Below are positions 45,422 to 53,893 of a stretch of 64,000 nucleotides of DNA, piece after piece. A program made the position numbers and the translations under genes. Under the pieces are notes generated by a model, which was not told the DNA's origin, searched no databases, and saw only the letters and a program-made list of their open reading frames with translations. Numbering within the stretch: position 1 is the first letter of the stretch; the number at the start of each line of letters is the position of its first letter. Source of the DNA: Krasilnikoviella flava (GTDB taxonomy: Bacteria; Actinomycetota; Actinomycetes; Actinomycetales; Cellulomonadaceae); contig NZ_FUZQ01000008.1 of NCBI RefSeq assembly GCF_900167525.1, positions 248,001-312,000 of the forward strand, written 5' to 3'.

Positions 45422-46144
45422 TCAGCCGCGCTCGTCGGCGAGCGCGGCGACGCCGGCGACCACCCGTGCGACGCCGAACCGCAGGGCGTCGTCCCGGGCA
45501 CCGGACGACGCCCCGGTGAAGGCCGCCAGGGAGTGCGGGTACTCGCCCGCGCGCTCGGCGAGGACCGGCGCGAGCCGCGCGGCGAGGTCCGCCTCCGGGG
45601 ACGCCCCGGCGGGCTGCTGGCGCACGAGGGACATCACGTGCCCGACGAGGAGTGCGAGCGTGTCGAGCTTCTCCGCACCGGTGAGGGGGAGGCCGGCGAG
45701 CGCCGCGAGGCCCGACTCGAACCAGGCGAGCTCCACCGGGCCGGGCACGTGCGGGCGCTGCGCGAGCTCCACGGACCAGGGGCGCGCGAGGGCCCGCGCG
45801 TGGACGCTGCGTGCCCAGTCCGTGAGCGCGACATGCCAGGGGGACCCCGCCGCCGCGGGCGGCGGTGTCCCCAGCGCCGTGTCGAGCATCAGCGCGTCCA
45901 GCTCGACCCGGCCGGGCACGTAGCGGTAGAGCGCCATCTTGGTGGTGCCGAGACTCTCGGCGACGCTCTGCATCGTCACCGCGTCGAGCCCGCGGGCGTC
46001 GGCGATCGTGGTCGCCGCGGTCACGATGCCGTCGATGCTGAAGCGCGGCCGGGGACCACGGCGCACCGGCGTCGCTCCCCGCCACAGCAGCGCGACGACG
46101 TCGTCGCCGCCCTTCGCGCCCGTGTCCCGCCGCTCCGCGCCCAT
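45422..46144 (-). CDS. TetR family regulator
   Basis: The 240-residue regulator has an N-terminal helix-turn-helix (IVTAATTIADARGLDAVTMQSVAESLGTTKMALYRYVPGRVEL, near residues 35-76) and a C-terminal dimerisation and ligand domain of the TetR_C_11 or tetracycline type with ELAQRPHVPGPVELAWFESGLAAL. It is divergent from a flavin monooxygenase gene, the common repressor/oxidase layout. The ATG at 46142-46144 has GGGGGAG upstream; a further ATG at 46201 would start inside the operator and has no ribosome site. Confidence 0.9.
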   Translation of the reverse strand: MGAERRDTGAKGGDDVVALLWRGATPVRRGPRPRFSIDGIVTAATTIADARGLDAVTMQSVAESLGTTKMALYRYVPGRVELDALMLDTALGTPPPAAAGSPWHVALTDWARSVHARALARPWSVELAQRPHVPGPVELAWFESGLAALAGLPLTGAEKLDTLALLVGHVMSLVRQQPAGASPEADLAARLAPVLAERAGEYPHSLAAFTGASSGARDDALRFGVARVVAGVAALADERG

Positions 46145-46190
46145 CGCTCCCCCTGCCCCGGTCGGTGCCGGGCCCTCGTGCCGGATTGGT

Positions 46191-46237
46191 ATTGCGTCCA
46201 TCGTATGCGGTTGTTTACTGTGTCTCCAGGACGCAAT
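46191..46237. promoter_or_regulatory. Putative TetR operator between regulator and monooxygenase
   Basis: ATTGCGTCC at 46191-46199 and GGACGCAAT at 46229-46237 are exact inverted copies. They frame the intergenic promoter region, with the outer edges close to the monooxygenase start at 46257. Their 38-base centre-to-centre spacing suggests two half-sites contacted by two dimers or a loop, rather than one compact site. Confidence 0.55.
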
Positions 46238-46256
46238 TAGACAACGGGAGCACACC

Positions 46257-47453
46257 ATGACCACCACGAAGATCCTCGTCTCCGGCGCGAGCATCGCCGG
46301 GCCCGCCCTCGCCCGCTGGCTCGGCCGCAACGGGTTCGACGTCACCGTCGTCGAGAAGGCGCCCGCGCCCCGTCCCGGCGGCCAGGCCGTCGACTTCAAG
46401 GGGCGCACCCACCACGACGTGCTGACGCGCATGGGCGTGCTCGACGACGTCCTCGCCCGGCAGACGCCCCGGACGGACTGGCGCCTCGTCGACGCCGAGG
46501 ACCACGTCCGCGCGGTGATCCCCGGCGAGTTCATCGGCGGGGACGTCGAGATCCTGCGGGGCGACCTCGCCGCGATCCTGCACGAGCACAGCGCCGCCGA
46601 CGCGCAGTACCTGTTCGGCGACGAGATCGTGGGCCTCACCGAGACGACCGACGGCGTGCACGTCGCCTTCGCGCACCGGCCCACCGAGCGGTTCGACCTC
46701 GTCATCGGTGCCGACGGCGTGCACTCCGCCGTGCGACGGCTCGCGTTCGGCCCGGAGGACCGGTTCGTGCGGGACCTCGGGTACTGCTACGCCGTGGCCG
46801 GCGCCAGCGCCCCGCTCGACGACCTCGAGACCCGGCGCCCCGACGGCCGCGGCGTCGCCTACGGGTACACCGAGCCCGGCCGGCTCGCGCTGCTCGGCGG
46901 GCAGAAGGCGCCGAGCCTGTTCGTCTTCCGCACGCCGGGGACGCGGGCTCAGGGCCCGGGCTACGACCGGCACGACGTCGCGTCGCAGCGCGCGCTCCTC
47001 GAGGCCGCGTTCGCCGGCGCCGGCTGGCGGGTGCCCGCCGCTCTCGACGCCGTCCGCCGGGCCGACGACTTCTCCCTCGACGTCCTGGCCCGCACCCGGA
47101 TGACGTCGTTCACGCGCGGGCGGTTCGCCCTGGTGGGCGACGCCGGCCACGCCAACACCCTCGGCGGCTTCGGTACCGGGCTCGCGCTGGTCGCCGCCTA
47201 CGCCCTCGCCGGCGAGCTGGTCGCCGCGCGCGGCGACCACGAGGCCGCGTTCGCGACATACGACCGGCGGATGCGCAAGCTCACCAAGGTCGCCCGGTCG
47301 GGCAACGCCGGCCCGTTCCTGGCCCCGCCGTCGGCGGCGCGGATCCGGGTGCGGGACTGGAGCTTCGCGAACCGGTGGGCGTACCGCTCGATGCTGTGGA
47401 TGACGGACACCTTCGCGACCGACGACGCGATCCCGGCCTACGACCTGCGGTGA
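46257..47453 (+). CDS. FAD-dependent monooxygenase (PHBH/TetX type)
   Basis: The 398-residue protein has the FAD dinucleotide motif as VSGASIAGPALARWLGRNG, the DG motif as VIGADGVHSAVRR and the GD motif as ALVGDAGHANTLGGFGTG. This is the group A flavin monooxygenase signature, which includes tetracycline- and rifamycin-modifying and aromatic hydroxylases. The substrate is unknown. The ATG has GGGAG upstream. It is divergent from a TetR repressor that would be expected to sense its substrate. Confidence 0.9.
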   Translation: MTTTKILVSGASIAGPALARWLGRNGFDVTVVEKAPAPRPGGQAVDFKGRTHHDVLTRMGVLDDVLARQTPRTDWRLVDAEDHVRAVIPGEFIGGDVEILRGDLAAILHEHSAADAQYLFGDEIVGLTETTDGVHVAFAHRPTERFDLVIGADGVHSAVRRLAFGPEDRFVRDLGYCYAVAGASAPLDDLETRRPDGRGVAYGYTEPGRLALLGGQKAPSLFVFRTPGTRAQGPGYDRHDVASQRALLEAAFAGAGWRVPAALDAVRRADDFSLDVLARTRMTSFTRGRFALVGDAGHANTLGGFGTGLALVAAYALAGELVAARGDHEAAFATYDRRMRKLTKVARSGNAGPFLAPPSAARIRVRDWSFANRWAYRSMLWMTDTFATDDAIPAYDLR

Positions 47454-47462
47454 CGGGCGCCC

Positions 47463-48206
47463 TCAGGGCAGGCGGGCGAGCAGGCTGAACGCGTTCGGCA
47501 CCCGCCCGTCCCAGGCGGCGGCGTCGATGCCGGCGGGGAGCCAGAACTGGTCGGGGTGCTCCTCGAGGTGCTCCAGCTCGAACCCCGAGGCCAGGCACGC
47601 CATGACGAGCTCGGCGAGCGTGTGCTGCCGCTCCACCGCACCATTTCCCGGGAACGTGTCGTTGACGTGCGACCGCTCGAAGTACCCGCGGTCCGGGCGC
47701 ACGCGGATCTCGTCGGCGTCCCACGCCCACAGCGGCACCAGCGGGTGCGCCTCGTAGACGTAGAACCGCCCGCCCGGCCGCAGCAGCCGGCGCACCTCGG
47801 CGAGGAACGCGTCGAGGTCGGGCACCCAGATGAGCGCGCCCTTGCCGGTGTAGACGAGGTCGGCGCACGCGTCGTCGAGCCCGCTGTCGGGCATCGTCGC
47901 GCGCGTGTACCGGCAGGGCAGGCCGAGCTCGTCGGCCCGGCGCTGCGCACTCGCCACGGGCGCCTCGCTGTAGTCCAGGCCGTGCACGGAGCGCGCGCCC
48001 AGCCGCGCCAGGGCGAGGTCGTCCAGGCCGTGGCCGCTCATCGGGTGCACGACGTCCGCGCCCTGGACGACCGGCCTCAGCGCCTCGACCTCCACGGGCA
48101 GCAGCTCGACCGTGCGGGCCTCCTCCAGGAGCGCGTCGTACTCGTCGGTGTACTTGCGCGAGGCGATGGCCCACGCGGCCCTGGTGTCGTCGTCGACAGC
48201 GTCCAT
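47463..48206 (-). CDS. Class I SAM-dependent methyltransferase
   Basis: The 247-residue protein has a Rossmann SAM fold: motif I is degenerate, VVHPMSGHGLDDLALARLGA, with the Asp in GLDYSEAPVASAQRRA, and later ADLVYTGKGALIWVPDLDAF and LLRPGGRFYVYE. These small-molecule methyltransferases of unknown target are common. The ATG at 48204-48206 has AGGGTGACC upstream; a longer ATG frame lacks a ribosome site. It is convergent with the monooxygenase gene. Confidence 0.85.
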   Translation of the reverse strand: MDAVDDDTRAAWAIASRKYTDEYDALLEEARTVELLPVEVEALRPVVQGADVVHPMSGHGLDDLALARLGARSVHGLDYSEAPVASAQRRADELGLPCRYTRATMPDSGLDDACADLVYTGKGALIWVPDLDAFLAEVRRLLRPGGRFYVYEAHPLVPLWAWDADEIRVRPDRGYFERSHVNDTFPGNGAVERQHTLAELVMACLASGFELEHLEEHPDQFWLPAGIDAAAWDGRVPNAFSLLARLP

Positions 48207-48262
48207 GCGGTCACCCTGGCACGGCGGCGGCGACCACCCCACGGAATTCCGGGCCGGGCGCC

Positions 48263-49018
48263 TCAGGTGGTCGGCCGCGGACCGGTCAAGGCTGCGCCCA
48301 CCTGCCCGGCGAGGGTGGCGGCGACCAGCCGGCGGTCCAGGTCCGGCCGGCAGACCCGCGTCGAGGAGGTGAGCAGGTACCGGCCGTGCACCACCCCGCC
48401 GTGCTCGACCAGCAGCTCGGTCACGTCGTCCACGGGCAGCCCGTCGCGCTCCACGTCCACCGGGCGCCCGTCACGGGTCACGGTGCCGTCGCCGTGCAGG
48501 CGCGGCCGGGCCGGAGGGCTCGGGGCCGTGCCCGGGTCGAAGCGGCAGGCGTCGATCCCCAGCACCTCGACGATCTGCCGCTCGACCGCGCCGACGAGGC
48601 CGTCCGTCGACACCCCGTCGGCCACGGTGCGGGCCGCGGTGACGATGCCGCCGAGATATCCCGCGCGCTCGCTCGCCCGCGCCTGCTGGCGGCGGCCCCA
48701 CAGCGCGATCTCGGTGACCGCGACCCCGACGACGAGCAGGAGCACCGCCGTCTCCACGTCGGCCGGGTCGTCGATGGTCAGGCGCTGATAGGGCTCGGTG
48801 AGGAAGAAGTCGAACCAGACACCGCACGACAGCGCGGCGAGGACGCCGGCCAGGCGGCGGCCGGTCGCCGCGAACGCGACGACGACGAGGACGAGCCCCA
48901 GGGCCGCGTTCGTGTTGGCGACGCTGTCGCGGAACGCGGCGAGCACCGCGCACGCCGCCAGCGGCACCAGCAGCGCCGCCCACGGCACCAGGACCGACCC
49001 CCGCGTCGTCGTTCTCAC
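48263..49018 (-). CDS. Orphan DUF4118/GAF sensor protein (KdpD-like input module)
   Basis: The 251-residue protein has four membrane segments near residues 10-110 in the DUF4118 order seen in KdpD (LLVPLAACAVLAAF, LGLVLVVVAF, GVLAALSCGVWFDFFLTEPYQRLTI and ETAVLLLVVGVAVTEIALW) and a GAF-like domain after about residue 120. It lacks the USP, histidine-kinase and ATPase parts, so it is a sensor without an output. It is divergent from kdp across the promoter region. The start is uncertain: the GTG at 49016-49018 abuts GGAGGT, a spacing that is short, and a TTG frame further upstream lacks a site. Confidence 0.72.
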   Translation of the reverse strand: MRTTTRGSVLVPWAALLVPLAACAVLAAFRDSVANTNAALGLVLVVVAFAATGRRLAGVLAALSCGVWFDFFLTEPYQRLTIDDPADVETAVLLLVVGVAVTEIALWGRRQQARASERAGYLGGIVTAARTVADGVSTDGLVGAVERQIVEVLGIDACRFDPGTAPSPPARPRLHGDGTVTRDGRPVDVERDGLPVDDVTELLVEHGGVVHGRYLLTSSTRVCRPDLDRRLVAATLAGQVGAALTGPRPTT

Positions 49019-49071
49019 ACCTCCATGAACCGCCCGGCGTCGACCCGGTGTCAACAGGCCGAGGGGCGCAC

Positions 49072-49121
49072 CCGTATGGCTTCCGTCAGGGTGCGCCCGG
49101 GCGCCGTATGGATCCCGTAAG
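49072..49121 (+). promoter_or_regulatory. Tandem OmpR-type boxes upstream of kdp (candidate KdpE sites)
   Basis: CCGTATGGCTTCCGTCAG at 49072-49089 and CCGTATGGATCCCGTAAG at 49104-49121 are near-identical 18-base blocks starting 32 bases apart. Each is itself a direct repeat of CCGTMWG with an 11-base step, the classic layout of OmpR-family response regulators, to which KdpE belongs. They lie 100-150 bases upstream of the first kdp ORF. Binding is inferred. Confidence 0.55.
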
Positions 49122-49221
49122 AACGGGCTTCGCGGCCTCCCGCCGGGTGTTGCATCGACGTCGGCGCCTGAGAAGGGTGCCCGGCCCGCCGTCCGGCGGC
49201 CGTCGAACTCGAAGTGGGGAC

Positions 49222-49311
49222 GTGCTGGTGCTTGACGTCGTCTACGTGCTGGGCGTGATCGCCCTGTTCGCGCTGGTCGCTGGTGTGGCGAAGGCGGTGG
49301 AGAAGCTGTGA
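49222..49311 (+). CDS. 29-residue membrane peptide at the head of the kdp operon
   Basis: A GTG at 49222 with GGGGA upstream opens a frame of 29 residues, [20 protein letters not shown] then GVAKAVEKL. It is one membrane helix with a basic end, about the size and form of KdpF, whose GTG overlaps its stop (GTGA at 49308-49311). It is separate from KdpF. Its position, start overlap and codon use suggest a translated gene, but I know no function. It is too short for most gene finders. Confidence 0.6.
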   Translation: MLVLDVVYVLGVIALFALVAGVAKAVEKL

Positions 49312-49397
49312 TCGTCCTCGAGCTCCTCGCCGCGGCCCTCGGCGTGGCCGCGCTGGTCTACCTCGTGGTGGCCCTCGTGAAGCCGGAGCGGTTCTGA
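49308..49397 (+). CDS. kdpF: KdpF, small subunit of the potassium ATPase
   Basis: The 29-residue protein reads [20 protein letters not shown] then ALVKPERF after the GTG start, which is the usual KdpF sequence type. KdpF is one membrane helix that stabilises the KdpFABC complex. It overlaps the upstream peptide ORF at GTGA and its stop overlaps the kdpA start as TGATG. The gene is shorter than many minimal cut-offs but is well supported by context. Confidence 0.88.
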   Translation: MIVLELLAAALGVAALVYLVVALVKPERF

Positions 49398-51070
49398 TGG
49401 GCTGGGTGTGGGCGGTCGCCGCGCTCGCGACCGTCGCTCTCGTCCTCGCCGCGGTCTACCGATCGTTCGGCGACTACATGGCCGGCGTCTACACGACGCC
49501 CCGCGACTGGCGCGTCGAACGGGGCCTCTACCGGGTCCTGGGCGTCGACCCGCGGTCGGGGCAGACGTGGCAGGCCTACCTGCGCGGCGTGCTGACCTTC
49601 TCGGCCGTCGGGCTCCTGCTCGTCTACGCGCTGCAGCGCACGCAGCAGTGGCTGCCCTACTCGCTCGGGCTGCCCGCCCCCTCGGCGGACCTGTCGTTCA
49701 ACACGGCGGCGTCGTTCGTGGGCAACACCAACTGGCAGTCGTACTCGCCCGAGCTGACCCTCGGCTACACGGTGCAGCTCGCCGGGCTCGCGGTGCAGAA
49801 CTTCGTCTCCGCCGCGGTCGGCATGGCTGTGGCCGTGGCGCTGGTGCGGGGCTTCGCCCACCGCCGGACGAGCACGATCGGGAACTTCTGGGTCGACCTG
49901 GTGCGCGGCTGCTTCCGCATCCTGCTGCCGATCTCGGTCGTGGGCGCCCTGGTGCTGATCGTCGGCGGGGTCGTGCAGAACTTCGACGGCTTCACCGACG
50001 TGACCACGGTGGCCGGCGGCGCGCAGAGCATCCCCGGCGGCCCGGTCGCCTCGCAGGAGGTCATCAAGCTCCTCGGCACCAACGGCGGCGGGTTCTTCAA
50101 CGCGAACTCCGCCCACCCCTTCGAGAACCCGACGGCCTGGACCAACGTCCTCGAGGTCCTCCTGATGCTCGTCATCCCGTTCTCGCTCCCCCGCACGTTC
50201 GGGCGGATGGTGGGCGACCACCGGCAGGGGTACGCGATCCTCGCCGCGATGGGCGTCCTCTTCGTGGCGTCGTACACCGCCCTCACCCTGCTGGAGTCCG
50301 CCGGGCACGGCACGGCTCCCCAGCTCGCGGGCGGCGCCATGGAGGGCAAGGAGGCGCGCTTCGGCATCGTCGGCTCCACGCTCTTCGCGACGACGAGCAC
50401 GACGACGTCGACCGGTGCGGTGAACTCGATGCACGACTCGTACACCGCGCTCGGCGGGATGGTCCCGATGCTCAACATGATGCTCGGGGAGGTCGCGCCA
50501 GGCGGCGTCGGCTCGGGGCTCTACGGGATGCTCGTGATGGCGGTCATCGCCGTCTTCATCGCGGGCCTGCTCGTGGGCCGCACGCCCGAGTACCTCGGCA
50601 AGAAGATCGGCCCCCGCGAGATCAAGCTGGCGAGCCTCTACATCCTGGTGACGCCCACCCTGGTGCTCGCCGGGACGGCGCTGAGCTTCGCGATCCCCGC
50701 GGTCCGCGAGAGCGTGACCTCGACGTCGATCTGGAACCCGGGCGTGCACGGCATGTCCGAGGTCCTCTACGCCTTCACCTCCGCGGCCAACAACAACGGC
50801 TCGGCCTTCGCCGGCCTGACGGCGAACACCCCCTGGATGAACACGGCGCTCGGCGTCGCGATCCTGCTGGGGCGCTTCGTCCCCATCGTGCTGGTCCTCG
50901 CGCTGGCCGGGTCCCTGGCCCGCCAGGACAAGGTGCCCGCCACCTCGGGGACGCTCCCCACCCACCGCCCGCAGTTCGTCGGGCTGCTCGTCGGCGTCGT
51001 CCTCGTCCTCACCGCACTGACGTACTTCCCCGTTCTCGCGCTGGGTCCCCTGGCGGAAGGGCTCGTGTAA
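49397..51070 (+). CDS. kdpA: Potassium-transporting ATPase subunit A
   Basis: The 557-residue membrane protein has ten or so helices and four selectivity-filter regions related to K+ channels, including [10 protein letters not shown] and [36 protein letters not shown] and NNNGSAFAG. It forms the K+ entry pore. It overlaps kdpF and is followed by kdpB after five bases. This is a high-affinity system induced by K+ limitation or osmotic stress. Confidence 0.97.
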   Translation: MGWVWAVAALATVALVLAAVYRSFGDYMAGVYTTPRDWRVERGLYRVLGVDPRSGQTWQAYLRGVLTFSAVGLLLVYALQRTQQWLPYSLGLPAPSADLSFNTAASFVGNTNWQSYSPELTLGYTVQLAGLAVQNFVSAAVGMAVAVALVRGFAHRRTSTIGNFWVDLVRGCFRILLPISVVGALVLIVGGVVQNFDGFTDVTTVAGGAQSIPGGPVASQEVIKLLGTNGGGFFNANSAHPFENPTAWTNVLEVLLMLVIPFSLPRTFGRMVGDHRQGYAILAAMGVLFVASYTALTLLESAGHGTAPQLAGGAMEGKEARFGIVGSTLFATTSTTTSTGAVNSMHDSYTALGGMVPMLNMMLGEVAPGGVGSGLYGMLVMAVIAVFIAGLLVGRTPEYLGKKIGPREIKLASLYILVTPTLVLAGTALSFAIPAVRESVTSTSIWNPGVHGMSEVLYAFTSAANNNGSAFAGLTANTPWMNTALGVAILLGRFVPIVLVLALAGSLARQDKVPATSGTLPTHRPQFVGLLVGVVLVLTALTYFPVLALGPLAEGLV

Positions 51071-51075
51071 CCCCC

Positions 51076-53229
51076 ATGACCACCGTGATCGACACCCCGT
51101 CCCGCACCTCGTCGGCGTCCGCCCGGACGCCGGGAGGGATCTTCACCTGGTCCCAGGTGCGCGCCGCCCTGCCGGGCGCCTTCCGCAAGCTCGACCCGCG
51201 CCAGATGTGGCACAACCCCGTGATGTTCATCGTCTGGGTGGGCGCCGCGCTGGCCACCGTGCTCGCCGTCGCAGAGCCGTTCCTGGGCGGCCCCACCGAG
51301 TCGGGCGGCACCGCCGTCCCGGCCTCCTTCACCGCCGTGATCGCCGTGTTCCTGTGGCTCACGGTCGTGTTCGCGAACCTCGCCGAGTCGGTCGCGGAGG
51401 GCCGCGGCAAGGCGCAGGCGGACACCCTCCGCCAGACCCGGACGGCGACCGTCGCGCACCGGGTCGCGTCCTACGACGACGCCGCCGACCCGGGCGCGCA
51501 GGACGCCCGCACCGACGACGTCTCGTCCGCGGACCTGCAGCTCGGCGACGTCGTCGTGGTCGAGGCCGGCGACCCGGTGCCCGGTGACGGCGAGATCGTC
51601 TGGGGCATCGCCTCGGTCGACGAGTCGGCGATCACGGGCGAGTCCGCCCCGGTGATCCGCGAGTCCGGCGGCGACCGGTCCGCGGTGACCGGCGGCACGC
51701 GGGTGCTGTCCGACCGGATCGTCGTGCGCATCTCCTCGAGGCCCGGCGAGACGTTCGTGGACCGGATGATCGCCCTCGTCGAGGGCGCCAGCCGGCAGAA
51801 GACCCCGAACGAGATCGCGCTCAACATCCTGCTGGCCTCGCTGTCGATCGTGTTCGTCGTCGTCGCGCTCACCCTCAACCCCATCGCGTCCTACGCGGCG
51901 AGCCCGGTGAGCGTGGCGGTGCTGATCGCCCTCCTCGTGTGCCTGATCCCCACGACGATCGGCGCGCTGCTCTCGGCCATCGGCATCGCCGGGATGGACC
52001 GGCTGGTGCAGCGCAACGTGCTGGCCATGTCCGGCCGCGCCGTCGAGGCCGCGGGCGACGTCACGACCCTGCTCCTCGACAAGACGGGCACCATCACCTA
52101 CGGCAACCGGCAGGCGAGCGAGTTCGTGCCGATCACCGGCGTCGACGCCCGCGACCTCGTGCGGGCGGCGGCCCTGTCGTCGCTGGCGGACCCGACGCCG
52201 GAGGGCGCGTCGATCGTCGCCCTCGCCCACAAGGCGGGCGTCGACGTGGGGACCCGCGCCCCCGGCGAGATCGTGCCCTTCACGGCGCAGACCCGGATGT
52301 CCGGCCTGGACGAGCCCGACGGGACCCAGATCCGCAAGGGCGCCGGGTCGGCCGTCATGGCCTGGCTGGAGGAGGGCGGCGCCCGCGCGGTGGGCACCGC
52401 GGCCGCGGAGGTCGCCGCCGCGGTCGAACGGATCGCGCAGTCGGGCGGCACCCCGCTCGTCGTCGCCGTCCGGACCCCGGGCGAGCCGGGTCGCGTGCTC
52501 GGGCTCGTGCACCTCAAGGACGTCGTCAAGGAGGGCATCGCCGACCGCTTCGCCGAGCTGCGGGCCATGGGCATCCGCACGGTGATGATCACCGGCGACA
52601 ACCCGCTGACGGCGAAGGCCATCGCCGCCGAGGCCGGCGTGGACGACTTCCTCGCCGAGGCGACCCCCGAGGACAAGCTGGAGCTCATCCGGCGCGAGCA
52701 GGAGGGCGGCAACCTCGTCGCGATGACGGGGGACGGCACCAACGACGCCCCCGCGCTGGCGCAGGCGGACGTGGGCGTCGCGATGAACTCGGGCACGTCG
52801 GCCGCGAAGGAGGCCGGCAACATGGTCGACCTCGACTCCGACCCGACCAAGCTCATCGACGTGGTCCGCATCGGCAAGCAGCTGCTGATCACCCGCGGCG
52901 CGCTCACGACCTTCTCGATCGCGAACGACATCGCCAAGTACTTCGCGATCATCCCCGCGATGTTCATGGGCGTGTTCCCGGGGCTCGAGGCCCTCAACAT
53001 CATGGGCCTGAGCTCGCCGTCCTCGGCGGTGGTCTCGGCGATCGTCTTCAACGCGCTCGTCATCGTCGTGCTCATCCCGCTCGCCCTGCGCGGCGTGCGG
53101 TACCGGCCCCTCGACGCGTCCAAGATCCTCGGGCGCAACCTGCTCGTCTACGGGCTCGGCGGCATCGTCGCGCCGTTCGTCGGCATCTGGCTCATCGACC
53201 TGGTCGTGCGCCTCATCCCCGGGTACTGA
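51076..53229 (+). CDS. kdpB: Potassium-transporting P-type ATPase subunit B
   Basis: The 717-residue P-type ATPase has the phosphorylation motif DKTGT with Asp335, the dephosphorylation motif TGES, the hinge [22 protein letters not shown] and [17 protein letters not shown] in the membrane region. It hydrolyses ATP to drive K+ delivered by KdpA. A short acidic insertion [16 protein letters not shown] lies between the first helices and the actuator domain. It starts five bases after kdpA. Confidence 0.97.
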   Translation: MTTVIDTPSRTSSASARTPGGIFTWSQVRAALPGAFRKLDPRQMWHNPVMFIVWVGAALATVLAVAEPFLGGPTESGGTAVPASFTAVIAVFLWLTVVFANLAESVAEGRGKAQADTLRQTRTATVAHRVASYDDAADPGAQDARTDDVSSADLQLGDVVVVEAGDPVPGDGEIVWGIASVDESAITGESAPVIRESGGDRSAVTGGTRVLSDRIVVRISSRPGETFVDRMIALVEGASRQKTPNEIALNILLASLSIVFVVVALTLNPIASYAASPVSVAVLIALLVCLIPTTIGALLSAIGIAGMDRLVQRNVLAMSGRAVEAAGDVTTLLLDKTGTITYGNRQASEFVPITGVDARDLVRAAALSSLADPTPEGASIVALAHKAGVDVGTRAPGEIVPFTAQTRMSGLDEPDGTQIRKGAGSAVMAWLEEGGARAVGTAAAEVAAAVERIAQSGGTPLVVAVRTPGEPGRVLGLVHLKDVVKEGIADRFAELRAMGIRTVMITGDNPLTAKAIAAEAGVDDFLAEATPEDKLELIRREQEGGNLVAMTGDGTNDAPALAQADVGVAMNSGTSAAKEAGNMVDLDSDPTKLIDVVRIGKQLLITRGALTTFSIANDIAKYFAIIPAMFMGVFPGLEALNIMGLSSPSSAVVSAIVFNALVIVVLIPLALRGVRYRPLDASKILGRNLLVYGLGGIVAPFVGIWLIDLVVRLIPGY

Positions 53230-53278
53230 CCGGGGCCCCACCAGGAACGACCGACCGGACAACAAGGAGACACCGCAC

Positions 53279-53893
53279 ATGAACGCCACGACACGCAGCA
53301 CGGGACGGACCCTCTGGGTCGCCGTGCGGGCGATGGTCGCACTCACCCTCGTCCTGGGCGTGGGCTACACGCTGCTGGTCACGGGCATCGGGCAGCTCGT
53401 CCTGCCGGCGCAGGCCGACGGCTCGCTCGTGCGGGACGGCGGGGGCCAGGTGGTCGGGTCGGCGCTGCTCGGCCAGGGCTTCACCGACGCCGACGGCGCC
53501 GCCCTGCCGCAGTACTTCCAGCCCCGCCCGTCCGCCGCCGGGGACGGGTGGGACGGCGCGGCGTCGTCCGGGTCGAACCTGGGCCCGGAGAACCCCGACC
53601 TCGTCGCCTCGATCGCGGAGCGGAAGGCCGCGATCGCCGAGCGGGAGGGGGTCGCGCCCGGGGACGTCCCCGCCGACGCCGTCACCGCGTCGGGCTCCGG
53701 GCTCGACCCCCACGTGAGCCCGGCGTACGCCGAGCTGCAGGTCGCCCGCGTCGCGGCGGCCCGCCACCTGCCCGTGGACGAGGTCGAGGCCCAGGTCGCG
53801 AGGCACACTGAGGGTCGGACCCTGGGGTACCTCGGCGAGCCGGTCGTCAACGTGCTGGAGCTCAACGTCGCCCTGGACGAGCTCGGGAGGTGA
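53279..53893 (+). CDS. kdpC: Potassium-transporting ATPase subunit C
   Basis: The 204-residue subunit has one N-terminal helix (VALTLVLGVGYTLLVTGIGQL) and an external domain with GSALLGQGFTDADG, FQPRPSA, SGSNLGPENPDL, VTASGSGLDPHVSPA and LGYLGEPVVNVLELN, all family hallmarks. It assists K+ binding by KdpA and KdpB. It starts 49 bases after kdpB with AAGGAG and its stop overlaps the kdpD start. Confidence 0.96.
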   Translation: MNATTRSTGRTLWVAVRAMVALTLVLGVGYTLLVTGIGQLVLPAQADGSLVRDGGGQVVGSALLGQGFTDADGAALPQYFQPRPSAAGDGWDGAASSGSNLGPENPDLVASIAERKAAIAEREGVAPGDVPADAVTASGSGLDPHVSPAYAELQVARVAAARHLPVDEVEAQVARHTEGRTLGYLGEPVVNVLELNVALDELGR

